Below the pieces are notes generated by a model that had not been told where the DNA came from, made no database searches, and was given only the letters and a program-made list of their open reading frames with translations. Positions 1 to 6,928 of a stretch of DNA of 19,383 bases are shown piece by piece. The number at the start of each line of letters is the position of its first letter. Position 1 is the first letter of the stretch. This DNA comes from Opitutaceae bacterium (GTDB lineage: Bacteria; Verrucomicrobiota; Verrucomicrobiia; Opitutales; Opitutaceae): positions 1 to 19,383 of the forward strand of contig JAITDF010000081.1 of assembly GCA_031282705.1 (NCBI GenBank). Direction: 5' to 3'. The position numbers were made by a program, and so were the translations under genes.

Positions 1-95
1 GTACCGCAGACTTCCAAGTCTGCTCCGAAGCTCATGCCTGATTGCGGGTTCGCGGCCAGGCGTGAGTTTTAAGCAGGTTTGGAAACCTGCGGTAC
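1..95. repeat. Pair of inverted palindromic repeat units
   Basis: Two 23-bp units lie in opposite orientation at 1-23 and 73-95, separated by about 49 bp. Each contains its own perfect palindrome: GCAGACTTCCAAGTCTGC at 6-23 and GCAGGTTTGGAAACCTGC at 73-90, each an 8-bp stem around CC or GG. Each unit also carries a GTACC/GGTAC outer end. The units differ at four positions, and every difference is compensated on the opposite side of the stem, so both hairpins are preserved. The unit may continue to the left of the window. It resembles the dispersed palindromic elements seen elsewhere here (4265-4312, 17051-17161). Confidence 0.8.
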
Positions 96-103
96 GACGG
101 AAC

Positions 104-118
104 CGCGTAACATCAGTT
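104..118 (+). repeat. Copy of recurring motif GCGTAACATCAGT
   Basis: GCGTAACATCAGT occupies 105-117, about 290 bp before the receptor gene. The exact reverse complement lies at 4211-4223. Close variants lie at 4826-4838 (GCGTGACATCAGT) and 7029-7039 (GCGTAACATCA), plus a gapped inverted form at 4756-4770. Each copy sits at the edge of a palindrome-rich stretch, so it is probably the end of a repeat element, although a protein-binding site cannot be excluded. Confidence 0.6.
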
Positions 119-406
119 ATTCAGGTTCCCCGCCATTTTGAATGGATTTCACATTGTGCCGCCGCAAAACGGAGACAGCGATTGGCCTTTCAGCCCCGCA
201 GGGCCCGGCGGATGGTTCAATGTTCCCTTCCAAGCCGGGCATGGTTTGCGTTTGGTATCTTAATGTGACCGAGATGATGGCATTGTGTTTCACGGAAACG
301 CCGTTGCGATGCAGTGGTGCAAAAACCAAAATGTATAAATCGCGCCGGCATTTGAACCGAAAGACACCGCCATGCCGGCTCCTTCCCTCCGGCACCCAAA
401 ACCACC
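119..406. other. Leader region of the receptor gene, no gene seen
   Basis: No convincing coding region is visible on either strand; the short frames found overlap one another and resemble nothing known. The sequence is less GC-rich than the genes further right. A TATAAAT at 334-340, preceded directly by TG, is the best -10-like hexamer, but no good -35 box lies 16-18 bp upstream. No riboswitch or classical operator was recognised. There is no clear Shine-Dalgarno sequence before the ATG at 407. Confidence 0.5.
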
Positions 407-3379
407 ATGCATTCCTCACCTTTTTTTGCTTTCAAAATGACGGGCTCCGCTGCCCGTCGGCTGAGTATCGGCGCCATGCTGGCAGCCTCAGCGATTGCAT
501 TCGCGCAACAGGTTTCCTCACCGGCGTCCGGTGAAGAAGAGGTGCTGGAGATGTCCCCGTTCGAGGTCACGGCGGACAGGGAGGGCACTTACGACGCCAT
601 CAATTCAAATTCCATCACGAGTTTCAATGTGGAGCTTGGGAAAATGCCCATTTCGGCGGACATTTTCACGCGCACTTTCATGGAGGACACCGCCAGCACG
701 ACACTTGAAAACATGCTGCAAGAATACGCCGCCGGCTCGGGTGTCGGGTCGGCCGCGGGGGATGTGAACGGGATTCCAATCAACCAGCCAATGGATCGCG
801 GAGGAGGGGACAGCGTGTCCTCGGGCGTGCAGTTGCGCGGACTGGGCGCGTCCGTCGTAAAGCAGGACAGCTTCATGCTGCCCTCCCCGGCGGGAACGGG
901 GCTGAACAGCATTTTCGGAGTGGAGCGCGTGGAAATCCTCAATGGCCCGCAGGCGCTGCTCTACGGAAATGGCGGCGGCGGCGGCGTGATCAATGTGATT
1001 TCAAAGCAGGCGAGATTTGGAAAGCGTCCCGGCGGCGCGATACGATTCAGCATTGATGATTACGGCAATTACATCGGGCAGGTGGACTACGAGACGGGCT
1101 CCCGCCGGTTTGCCATCGCAATTTCTGCAACGAAGCAACGCCTCGGTGACAGCCGCGATTGGATCGGCGGCCCGCTGGAAGGCGCTTACGCCCAGATAGC
1201 CGCCCGGTTGACCCGGCGGACGACCGTCCGGCTCACGGGGAAACACACGCATTTTGACCGGATAGCCCAACGCAATATCAGGCTTTCCTCCACCAGCGTG
1301 GAGACCGATGCCCGGCACAACCAGAACATCCGGTATCTGCTGGGCTCCGGGCAGATGGAATCCAGCCGCACCGGCCCCAGTGGAGCGGGCGTGATTGGAA
1401 ATGGATATATAAACTGGGATAACATCGATTCCTACATGGGGGAGATGGGCGGAGAGGAAAGCACGGCGCAACTCGCCTCCATGGTGGTCGAGACGAGATG
1501 GGCCTCATGGCTGTCCACCCAGGTGTCCGCGGGCTACCAGAGCAAAAGCAGCCGGCTTTTCAACGGGAGCGGCAATACCTTTTACGCGCCCGGAGCCCAG
1601 GGCAATCCGCTGCCTGAAGAGTGGACCATCCAGGTCGGAGGGAGCAAGAGGGCCGCCTGGTCCAGCCAGCCGTCACGCTCGATGTCCTTCCGCTTTTCCG
1701 CCCTCCTCGCCAACAATCTGCCGAACAACAAGGCGCACAGCCAGACCATATTCGGCGCGGACTTTACGGAGGCGCACTATGCCAATGTGGACTATGGTTA
1801 CTACCGGGCGGATGAGAATTGGGACGTTTTACACAATTCAACGGGAGTGCGGATGCGGATGACAAACCCATACTGGTCCGTCAGCGAAGGTCCTGTGAAA
1901 CATCCGGTATCCTGGCGGGGCAGGACGCGGATCACTGTCGATGGGCAGAACTATGTCGCCCGGATAATGAATCTTGCCAATCCCGACCTTGTCTCTCCAT
2001 CCAATCCCCAAGGTGTCACCGATACGCAGTTATACATCCACAGCCGTGCAATCAGCCGGGGAATATACGGCGTCAACTTCACCCAATGGGGCCGCGATGC
2101 CGCCCTCACCACACTTCTGGGCCTTCGATACGTCTCGGCCCACAATCGCCAGTTGCCATCGACCGCCATCCCGGCAATCGAAGCATCGGATGAAAGCCTG
2201 AGTTTCTCGGCCGGTGTCAACTACGACCTGTTTCCCCGGCTCCGAATCTATGCCTTGCTATCCGACACCTACAACCTCCCCGGGGTGTTGCTGACCGTGC
2301 CTGCCGACCCCTGCGGGAAACCTGCGCCAATCGCGCACTCGTTCGGACAGGAGGTGGGATTGAAGATTGGAGATGCCGACAGCAAGCTTTCGGGCTCCAT
2401 ATCATTTTATGAATTGCAGTCGAAGGACGAGCCCTACGCCATCCGTTCCCAGATCCGTGATGCCATCAATCCAAATGGAATCAATGGACGCTATCGCGAT
2501 GCGACCGGCACCGTCATCGCAGTGGACAAGGATTCCTATGGCGTGCAGGCCGCGCTCAGTGCATCGCCGGCAAGGGGCTGGAGGATGCGGCTTTCCGCCG
2601 CTTATATAAGAGGAACCGTGGGGACCAACACGAGCTATCGCACGCTTTACAATGATCAGTTCCACGCCAACCCACTCGGCCAGGTCACCTACAGGGACGG
2701 CAGCCTGGTGTATGTCGAGGGCCGGCAGTTCAACGCCACTCCCGGATCACCGGGCATGCCGGGCTATGTGCCGCTGACCATTGATATGATGAGTGATCCA
2801 GACAATCTGTATTACGCAGACCCCAACCCGGCCAACGGCCGCATCGAGAGCACCGGCATCAGGTCCCTCCTCACCAGCGCGGACAACTCGGGCAACCCGA
2901 TCACCACCGGCATGTCCGGTCTCCCGATCTCGTCCCTTCAGTTGACAGGGGTCGCACCGGTGGAATCGATAGTGACATCCAAGGTCGGCGACAAGACGAC
3001 GGGGTATCCCGAGATCAGTTTCAATTTCACCAGCATCCATACGATCCAAAACGGTTTTCTGAAGGGATTCAGGTATGGGGGCTCGGCAAATGTCTCGTGG
3101 AGGACCCGCGACTACTATTACTACTCCGGCGGATACACACCTGAAGCCAAACGCGAGCTTTTTTCCCGTCCCACCCGGACGCGTTTCAACCTGATGCTGG
3201 GATATCAACGAAAGTTCGGGAAGATCACCTGGGCCTCCCAGCTCAATGTCAGCAACCTCTTCAACACCTACGAGGTGCTGATCCGCCCCGACGGCGTGCT
3301 GGGATACTCGGGATACTGCGACGCCATCTACTCCGCCCAGCCGCGCACCTACAGCTGGACGAATACAATCAAATTCTAG
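407..3379 (+). CDS. TonB-dependent outer-membrane receptor
   Basis: This 990-residue protein should import a ligand too large for porins across the outer membrane, powered by TonB-ExbBD. A signal peptide covers residues 1-33, ending with AIAFA before QQ. The mature N-terminus has an acidic segment followed by SPFEVTAD (about 49-56), typical of Opitutaceae receptors and probably part of the TonB-interacting region. The plug domain spans roughly 60-215 and includes VERVEILNGPQALLYG (172-187) followed by a glycine run and INVISK. The remainder is a predicted beta-barrel rich in alternating and aromatic residues, ending in the classic C-terminal phenylalanine (NTIKF). Length is normal for the family. 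The start is the ATG at 407; an in-frame ATG at 437 would shorten the signal peptide. An aldolase gene follows after 32 bp, so the two are probably cotranscribed. The ligand cannot be read from the sequence; the surrounding genes suggest a glycan or glycoside. Confidence 0.95.
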   Translation: MHSSPFFAFKMTGSAARRLSIGAMLAASAIAFAQQVSSPASGEEEVLEMSPFEVTADREGTYDAINSNSITSFNVELGKMPISADIFTRTFMEDTASTTLENMLQEYAAGSGVGSAAGDVNGIPINQPMDRGGGDSVSSGVQLRGLGASVVKQDSFMLPSPAGTGLNSIFGVERVEILNGPQALLYGNGGGGGVINVISKQARFGKRPGGAIRFSIDDYGNYIGQVDYETGSRRFAIAISATKQRLGDSRDWIGGPLEGAYAQIAARLTRRTTVRLTGKHTHFDRIAQRNIRLSSTSVETDARHNQNIRYLLGSGQMESSRTGPSGAGVIGNGYINWDNIDSYMGEMGGEESTAQLASMVVETRWASWLSTQVSAGYQSKSSRLFNGSGNTFYAPGAQGNPLPEEWTIQVGGSKRAAWSSQPSRSMSFRFSALLANNLPNNKAHSQTIFGADFTEAHYANVDYGYYRADENWDVLHNSTGVRMRMTNPYWSVSEGPVKHPVSWRGRTRITVDGQNYVARIMNLANPDLVSPSNPQGVTDTQLYIHSRAISRGIYGVNFTQWGRDAALTTLLGLRYVSAHNRQLPSTAIPAIEASDESLSFSAGVNYDLFPRLRIYALLSDTYNLPGVLLTVPADPCGKPAPIAHSFGQEVGLKIGDADSKLSGSISFYELQSKDEPYAIRSQIRDAINPNGINGRYRDATGTVIAVDKDSYGVQAALSASPARGWRMRLSAAYIRGTVGTNTSYRTLYNDQFHANPLGQVTYRDGSLVYVEGRQFNATPGSPGMPGYVPLTIDMMSDPDNLYYADPNPANGRIESTGIRSLLTSADNSGNPITTGMSGLPISSLQLTGVAPVESIVTSKVGDKTTGYPEISFNFTSIHTIQNGFLKGFRYGGSANVSWRTRDYYYYSGGYTPEAKRELFSRPTRTRFNLMLGYQRKFGKITWASQLNVSNLFNTYEVLIRPDGVLGYSGYCDAIYSAQPRTYSWTNTIKF

Positions 3380-3411
3380 CGCAGCCGCCGCCCAAACAAT
3401 CAAAGAATCGC

Positions 3412-4215
3412 ATGAGAACCTCACGCATAAGAGCCCGCCTCATCAACAATCAGGTCGTGCGCATCGCATGCCTGTATTACCCGACCATGTCCATGCCCGC
3501 GCATGCCGCGCATGCGCATTTCGACGCCCTGTGGCTCGATGCCGAGCATAATGCGTGGGAACGGCGGGAAATCCAGCGCATGGTGGCGCTTCACCATCTG
3601 GCCAATATTGACTGCATGGTCCGCACCGGCAGCCGGAATCCGACCGATCTTTACCGCCTGCTCGAAGACGGGGCCTCCGCCCTGCTCATTCCTTTTGTCA
3701 ACAGCCGCCAGGAGGCGGAGGCGCTCGTCAAGGCAACCAAGTTCCCCCCCGTGGGCCAGCGGGGTGTCGATGGCGCGGGGCTCGACAATTCGTTCGCACT
3801 GCACGGGAGGGATTACGGATACTTCGATATCGCAAACCGCGAGACATTGCTGATTGTCCAGATAGAGACACCCGAGGCGATCGAGGTTGTGGACGAGATT
3901 GCATCCGTTCCGGGACTGGACGGCATATTCATCGGGCCGGGCGATCTTGCCTTGCGGCTCGAATGCCCCATGGATTGGGCCGAACCCAAAATGCAGAAGG
4001 CGCAGACCCGTGTCGCCGCCGCAGCCGCCGGACATGGAATCGCATGGGGACGGCCCGCGCGGAGTGCGGCGGACATACGGAGCCTGGCAGAGGCCGGCGC
4101 GCGATTGATCGCACACGGCAGTGATTTCGGCGCGGTGGCCATGGGAATCCCCCTTTATGCAAAATGCTTCAACGAGGCCCTGGGCGAGGCAGGGCGGACG
4201 CATTTAATTTACTGA
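3412..4215 (+). CDS. HpcH/HpaI family class II aldolase
   Basis: This 267-residue cytoplasmic enzyme belongs to the metal-dependent pyruvate aldolase family (HpaI/HpcH, RhmA/YfaU, GarL), which cleaves or forms 2-keto-3-deoxy acids with pyruvate as one product. Matching family motifs are DAEH at 43-46 (H46 aligns with the catalytic histidine), MVR with R71 for pyruvate binding, GQRGVDGAG at 115-123, QIETPEA with metal ligand E152, and DGIFIGPGDLA with metal ligand D178. Length is typical. The exact substrate is unclear: 2-keto-3-deoxy-L-rhamnonate would suit the GH78 rhamnosidase nearby, but 4-hydroxy-2-ketoheptanedioate and keto-deoxy-glucarate aldolases look alike at this level. It lies 32 bp after the receptor gene. 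Its TGA stop falls inside the repeated motif ACTGATGTTACGC, so the gene ends exactly at a repeat boundary. Composition is lower in GC than the genes after 5011, like the receptor. Confidence 0.9.
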   Translation: MRTSRIRARLINNQVVRIACLYYPTMSMPAHAAHAHFDALWLDAEHNAWERREIQRMVALHHLANIDCMVRTGSRNPTDLYRLLEDGASALLIPFVNSRQEAEALVKATKFPPVGQRGVDGAGLDNSFALHGRDYGYFDIANRETLLIVQIETPEAIEVVDEIASVPGLDGIFIGPGDLALRLECPMDWAEPKMQKAQTRVAAAAAGHGIAWGRPARSAADIRSLAEAGARLIAHGSDFGAVAMGIPLYAKCFNEALGEAGRTHLIY

Positions 4216-4223
4216 TGTTACGC
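4211..4223 (-). repeat. Inverted copy of the GCGTAACATCAGT motif
   Basis: ACTGATGTTACGC is the perfect 13-bp reverse complement of 105-117. Its TGA at 4213-4215 is the stop codon of the aldolase. Together with the left copy it brackets the receptor-aldolase block. On the minus strand this motif is the end of a palindrome-bearing stretch running from about 4318 to 4211. Confidence 0.65.
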
Positions 4224-4264
4224 AGTCGGCTGGTTGTGTCAGGATTTTCGTTTTTTGGAAGTAG

Positions 4265-4312
4265 GGCAAGCGTCCCGCTTGCCTCTTGCCTAACGGGAGC
4301 AGGATGCTCCCG
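4265..4312. repeat. Two adjacent perfect palindromes
   Basis: GGCAAGCGTCCCGCTTGCC (4265-4283) has an 8-bp stem and TCC loop. CGGGAGCAGGATGCTCCCG (4294-4312) has an 8-bp stem and GGA loop, the reverse complement of the first loop. Neither is followed by a run of T, so they are not ordinary Rho-independent terminators, although they could slow transcription or stabilise the 3' end of the aldolase mRNA. They lie at the truncated end of the URO-D-like remnant. Confidence 0.8.
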
Positions 4313-4320
4313 CCACTTTG

Positions 4321-4546
4321 GGGCGTCGGCACCCATCGCGTCGAGCAGGTCGTCCTCGACCAGGCCGAGCATCTGGTAGGGCTCGTGGACTTTGACCGGC
4401 GTGTCCGCGAGGCCGAAGTGCCGCCGCAGCGCGGCCACGACGCTTGCGTGGATGCCGGTGACGGCCGTGCTGCCGAAGTCCACGGCGGCGGGGCCGGATT
4501 GGTGGTTGATGGCGCGGCGGATTTTTTCCCGGGATGTCATTTGCAT
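4321..4546 (-). pseudogene. N-terminal remnant of uroporphyrinogen-decarboxylase-like gene
   Basis: On the minus strand, from ATG at 4546 (or 4540), about 75 codons match the start of the URO-D/methyltransferase-like family common in Verrucomicrobiota: MTSREKIRRAINH, then AVDFGSTAVTGIHASVVAAL, then RHFGLADTPVKVHEPYQM, then GLVEDDLLDAMGAD. Members are usually about 340 residues or more, so over three quarters is missing. Similarity stops near 4321, where the frame runs into the palindromes at 4265-4312 and the motif at 4211-4223. The open frame continues through the repeats, but that part looks like translated repeat rather than protein. The family is recognised from memory; a short new protein made from this fragment is possible but unlikely. 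Confidence 0.75.
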
Positions 4547-4755
4547 AAAAAACACATGCCGGCTGGGCGGGCGGCGGCGGGGCGGTTTGGGAGGCGGGTG
4601 TTCATGGTGTCTAAAAACCGGATAAGAAAGGGCGCGGAATGGAGGATTGCCGGCCATGCTCCCAAGCGAAACGGGTTGCGGCAATGCCGGGTTCACTTTC
4701 CCCGTTAAGCCGCCCTGCTTTCCGCGTTTCCCCGCATTCCTGTTCTCCCCTTTTA
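4547..4755. other. Intergenic stretch, no gene seen
   Basis: This is the stretch upstream of the URO-D-like remnant and may hold its former promoter. Short frames exist on both strands but none has recognisable features. No distinct repeat was recognised here, only scattered GC-rich sequence. Confidence 0.5.
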
Positions 4756-4838
4756 ACTGATGCCACACGCGGAAGCCGGCACGGGCGGCACGGAGGACGT
4801 CCCTCCAAGGGCCCGGGCGCTTTCCGCGTGACATCAGT
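4756..4838. repeat. Small element bounded by imperfect inverted repeats
   Basis: The left end reads ACTGATG then CCACACGCGGAA, and the right end reads TTCCGCG then TGACATCAGT. These are inverted copies apart from a 2-bp gap and one substitution. The ends contain the ACTGATG(T)CACGC motif seen at 105, 4211 and 7029. The interior is GC-rich with a central GGAGGACGTCCCTCC near-palindrome at about 4792-4806. There is room for no gene, so it is a miniature, non-coding element. Target-site duplications were not evident. Confidence 0.55.
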
Positions 4839-4854
4839 TTCGTCAGGTGCAGGC

Positions 4855-4947
4855 AGGGAGAAGGAGGAAGGATAAAGAGAAAGATAAAGATAAAGAGGAA
4901 AGAGAAGAAATGGGGAACGAGGAACGAGGATGAGGAAAGGGGAAGGA
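4855..4947 (+). repeat. Polypurine tract with GATAAAGA repeats
   Basis: In these 93 bases only 7 are pyrimidines on the plus strand. The core contains several overlapping GATAAAGA-like units. The tract lies just upstream of the permease gene, which starts at 5011. Such homopurine stretches can adopt triplex structures or act as accessible promoter DNA. No clear sigma-70 promoter was found beside it. Confidence 0.8.
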
Positions 4948-5010
4948 TTCCGGCGGGGGTGATTCAAAGCGTGTTGCCAAAACCCGGGGAGCGGCCAAGA
5001 AAACCGACAA

Positions 5011-5919
5011 ATGAAGAATGAAGCCGCTCCATCCCCGCCGCATGATGAGGCCGGGCGCCGCCCGCCGCACGGCCTTGCCGCATGCCCCGCTCCTCATCCC
5101 GCATCGCATCCTTCATCAGGCCGCGCCGCGCGCCCGAATTATTTCCGCCTCTGGCTCGCGTGCGCGCGCTACTCCGTCGTGCGCGCCATGATGTTTCGCA
5201 TGGATTTTCTCATGTGGACGCTGGTCGAGTTTTTCTGGATGGGCGTCAACGTCGCGATGGTCGCCGTCATCTACCGGCACACCGACTCCATCGGCGGCTG
5301 GAGCCAGTATGAGATGCTCCTGCTCATCGGCACCTCGATGATCATCCAGCGCCTCATGATGGGCTTTTTCTGGAGCAACGTCTTCGAGTTCGGCCGCAAT
5401 GTCCGCACCGGCCACTTCGACTTCTTCCTCGCGCAGCCCGGCAACGTGCTCTTCATGGTCTCCACGCGCAAGCTCGACCTCGACAGCCTCGCCAATGTCG
5501 CCGTCGCCGTCGCCGTCGTGATCTACTCCGCGGGCAGGCTCGGCCTCGCGCCCGGCCCGCTCGACATCGCCGCCTACATCCTGCTCCTCGCCTGCGGCCT
5601 CGCGGTCAACTACAGCCTCATCGTGCTCGCCGTCTCGCTGACTTTCTGGATCATCAAAACCGAGGGCGTGGAGGGAAGCTGGTTTGCGCTCACCGAGTTT
5701 TCGCGCCTCCCGCGCGAGGTCTTTCGCGGGCTGACCGAGGTCGTGTTTGTCTATGCGCTGCCCACCGTCATCGTGACCAACATCCCCGCCCGCGCGCTGC
5801 TCGGCGGCATCGACCCGGCCGCCGCCGCCTGGCTCGCCGCCGTCGCCGCCGCGTGGTTCGGCCTTGCCGTTTTCGTCTTCCACCGCGGCCTGCGACGCTA
5901 CGCCAGCGCGAGTTCATGA
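5011..5919 (+). CDS. ABC-2 type transporter permease (COG3694-like)
   Basis: A 302-residue membrane protein resembling the ABC2_membrane_6 permeases (COG3694), which pair with a second permease and an ATPase to export an unidentified substrate. About six membrane segments are visible, near residues 65-88, 105-125, 160-180, 188-218, 247-268 and 272-297. The family hallmark SRLPREVFRGLTEVVF lies before the fifth segment, followed by PTVIVTNIPARALLGG. The first 40 residues are rich in Pro, Ala and His, unlike the family, where the protein usually begins close to the NYFRLWLACARYS segment (43-55). The true start may be a later non-ATG codon; the ATG at 5011 is kept because no better one is seen. 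The expected ATPase and partner permease are not next to it: upstream is repeat-rich gap and downstream is rnc. Confidence 0.85.
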   Translation: MKNEAAPSPPHDEAGRRPPHGLAACPAPHPASHPSSGRAARPNYFRLWLACARYSVVRAMMFRMDFLMWTLVEFFWMGVNVAMVAVIYRHTDSIGGWSQYEMLLLIGTSMIIQRLMMGFFWSNVFEFGRNVRTGHFDFFLAQPGNVLFMVSTRKLDLDSLANVAVAVAVVIYSAGRLGLAPGPLDIAAYILLLACGLAVNYSLIVLAVSLTFWIIKTEGVEGSWFALTEFSRLPREVFRGLTEVVFVYALPTVIVTNIPARALLGGIDPAAAAWLAAVAAAWFGLAVFVFHRGLRRYASASS

Positions 5920-5920
5920 C

Positions 5921-6077
5921 GGGACCCGCGGCGCCCGCAAATCCCAAAAACCAAAAACCAAATTCCAAATCCCAAATTCCAAAAAACGGAGGCGCTTCGC
6001 GCCGGTGCCGGTCCGTCTTTTGTTTTTTTGGAGGATTTATTTTTTGGGATTTGGGATTTGCGAGCGCCGCGGGCCCC
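5921..6077. repeat. Long inverted repeat upstream of rnc
   Basis: The arms at 5921-5948 and 6050-6077 are 28 bp each with only two mismatches; both contain CCCGCGGCGC, then CGCAAATCCCAAA or its complement. Further inside, A/C-rich sequence (CCAAAAACCAAATTCC type) faces T/G-rich sequence, and a GGCGCTTCGCGCC hairpin lies near the centre (5991-6003). The element begins 1 bp after the permease stop and ends 22 bp before the probable rnc start. As RNA it would fold into one long hairpin of about 157 nt. It is probably a dispersed genomic repeat. Confidence 0.85.
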
Positions 6078-6099
6078 GTGTTTGTTTCCCTGTTTCTCC

Positions 6100-6801
6100 G
6101 TGTCCCTCGAAAGACTCCAGCAACGCCTCGCCTACGCATTTGGCAATCCCGCGCTTCTCGAATGCGCGCTCACGCATCCGTCCTATTTGCAGGACAACCC
6201 CGATGTCGCCGAAAGCAACCAGCGCCTCGAATTCCTCGGCGACGCCGTCCTGCAACTCGTATTGAGCGAAACCCTTTTCCACGTCTTCCCCGGCGACCGG
6301 GAGGGCGCGCTCAGCCAGCGCCGTTCGCTGCTTTCCAATGGGAAATTTCTCTCCACCCTCGCGCGCAAGATCGACCTGTCCCTCCACCTCCGCCTGGGCG
6401 CCAGCGAGGAGCAGGGCGGCGGGCGCAACCGCGACTCCTCGCTGGAGGACGCGATGGAGGCGATCATCGGCGCGATTTACCTGGACGGCGGCCTGGCGGT
6501 CGCGCGGCGCGTCGTGCTCGGGCTCATCGGCTCGCTGCCCGAGCGCATTGCCGCCGAGCAGCCCGCCGACAATCCCAAGGGCCGCCTGCAGGAGCAGGTG
6601 CAACCCGGGCATGGCAACAATGCGCTCCGCTACGATGTCACGCACATTTCCGGCCAGGATCACGCCCGCGAATATGAAGCCGTTGTGTGCCTGAACGGCG
6701 AGCCGTTCGGCACCGGCCGCGGCACCTCAAAAAAAGCCGCCGAGGAAGCCGCGGCCCGCGAGGCGCTGGCCAGGCTGCAAGGCGGCGGCGGCGCAGCCTG
6801 A
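6100..6801 (+). CDS. rnc: Ribonuclease III
   Basis: Ribonuclease III cleaves double-stranded RNA during rRNA maturation and mRNA turnover. With the GTG start at 6100 it has 233 residues, normal for the family and beginning like others just before the ERLQQRLAYAF helix. The signature NQRLEFLGDAVL is at 40-51, with E44 and D48 as metal ligands, and DAMEAIIGAIYLDGG at 117-131 supplies D117 and E120. The position equivalent to E. coli E38 is Q41, a substitution the signature allows. A double-stranded-RNA-binding domain covers about 155-228 (NPKGRLQEQVQ to KKAAEEAAAREALARL). The frame is open upstream to a TTG at 6028, but that extra sequence is translated inverted repeat (5921-6077), so it is rejected as coding. 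No Shine-Dalgarno is seen. The gene follows the permease by 180 bp and is flanked on both sides by long inverted repeats. Confidence 0.95.
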   Translation: MSLERLQQRLAYAFGNPALLECALTHPSYLQDNPDVAESNQRLEFLGDAVLQLVLSETLFHVFPGDREGALSQRRSLLSNGKFLSTLARKIDLSLHLRLGASEEQGGGRNRDSSLEDAMEAIIGAIYLDGGLAVARRVVLGLIGSLPERIAAEQPADNPKGRLQEQVQPGHGNNALRYDVTHISGQDHAREYEAVVCLNGEPFGTGRGTSKKAAEEAAAREALARLQGGGGAA

Positions 6802-6806
6802 GTTTT

Positions 6807-6928
6807 GAGAAAATGGGAGGCATGAGAAAACGGGAGGCATGGGAGATATGGGAAGTATGGCGTTCTCCAGGGTGCCATATCTCCCATATCTCCCATAACT
6901 CCCATGCCTCCCCTATCTCCCATTTTTC
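6807..6928. repeat. Inverted repeat built from 9-bp tandem units after rnc
   Basis: The left part (6813-6860) carries copies of ATGGGAGNN-like 9-bp units. The right part (6875-6923) carries five units of the complementary type (CCATATCTC, CCATAACTC, CCATGCCTC and similar). The outer ends AAAATGGGAG and CTCCCATTTT also pair. The right side has about one unit more than the left, so the hairpin is imperfect. It begins 5 bp after the rnc stop and may protect or end the rnc transcript; a T-run (6923-6927) at its end fits weak terminator activity. Confidence 0.85.

Noticed and set aside
3421..4203. 260-codon minus-strand frame opposite the aldolase gene
   Set aside because: The plus strand carries all aldolase motifs in order; the antisense product resembles nothing known.
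4265..4312. Rho-independent terminator after the aldolase
   Set aside because: Strong stems, but neither is followed by a T-run, and both belong to a palindrome type seen elsewhere, even inside a gene.
4286..4708. 140-codon plus-strand frame across the URO-D-like remnant
   Set aside because: Shadow of the minus-strand remnant and the repeats; product lacks any family features.
5116..5883. 255-codon minus-strand frame opposite the permease gene
   Set aside because: Product is an Asp/Glu/Gly/His-rich shadow without hydrophobic core; the plus strand encodes a clear membrane protein.
6028..6099. N-terminal extension of ribonuclease III from a TTG codon
   Set aside because: The extra 24 codons are largely translated inverted repeat (5921-6077), and the family normally starts at about the GTG at 6100.
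6813..6923. CRISPR-like array of short repeats
   Set aside because: The units are only 9 bp and contiguous with no spacers, and they form an inverted repeat.
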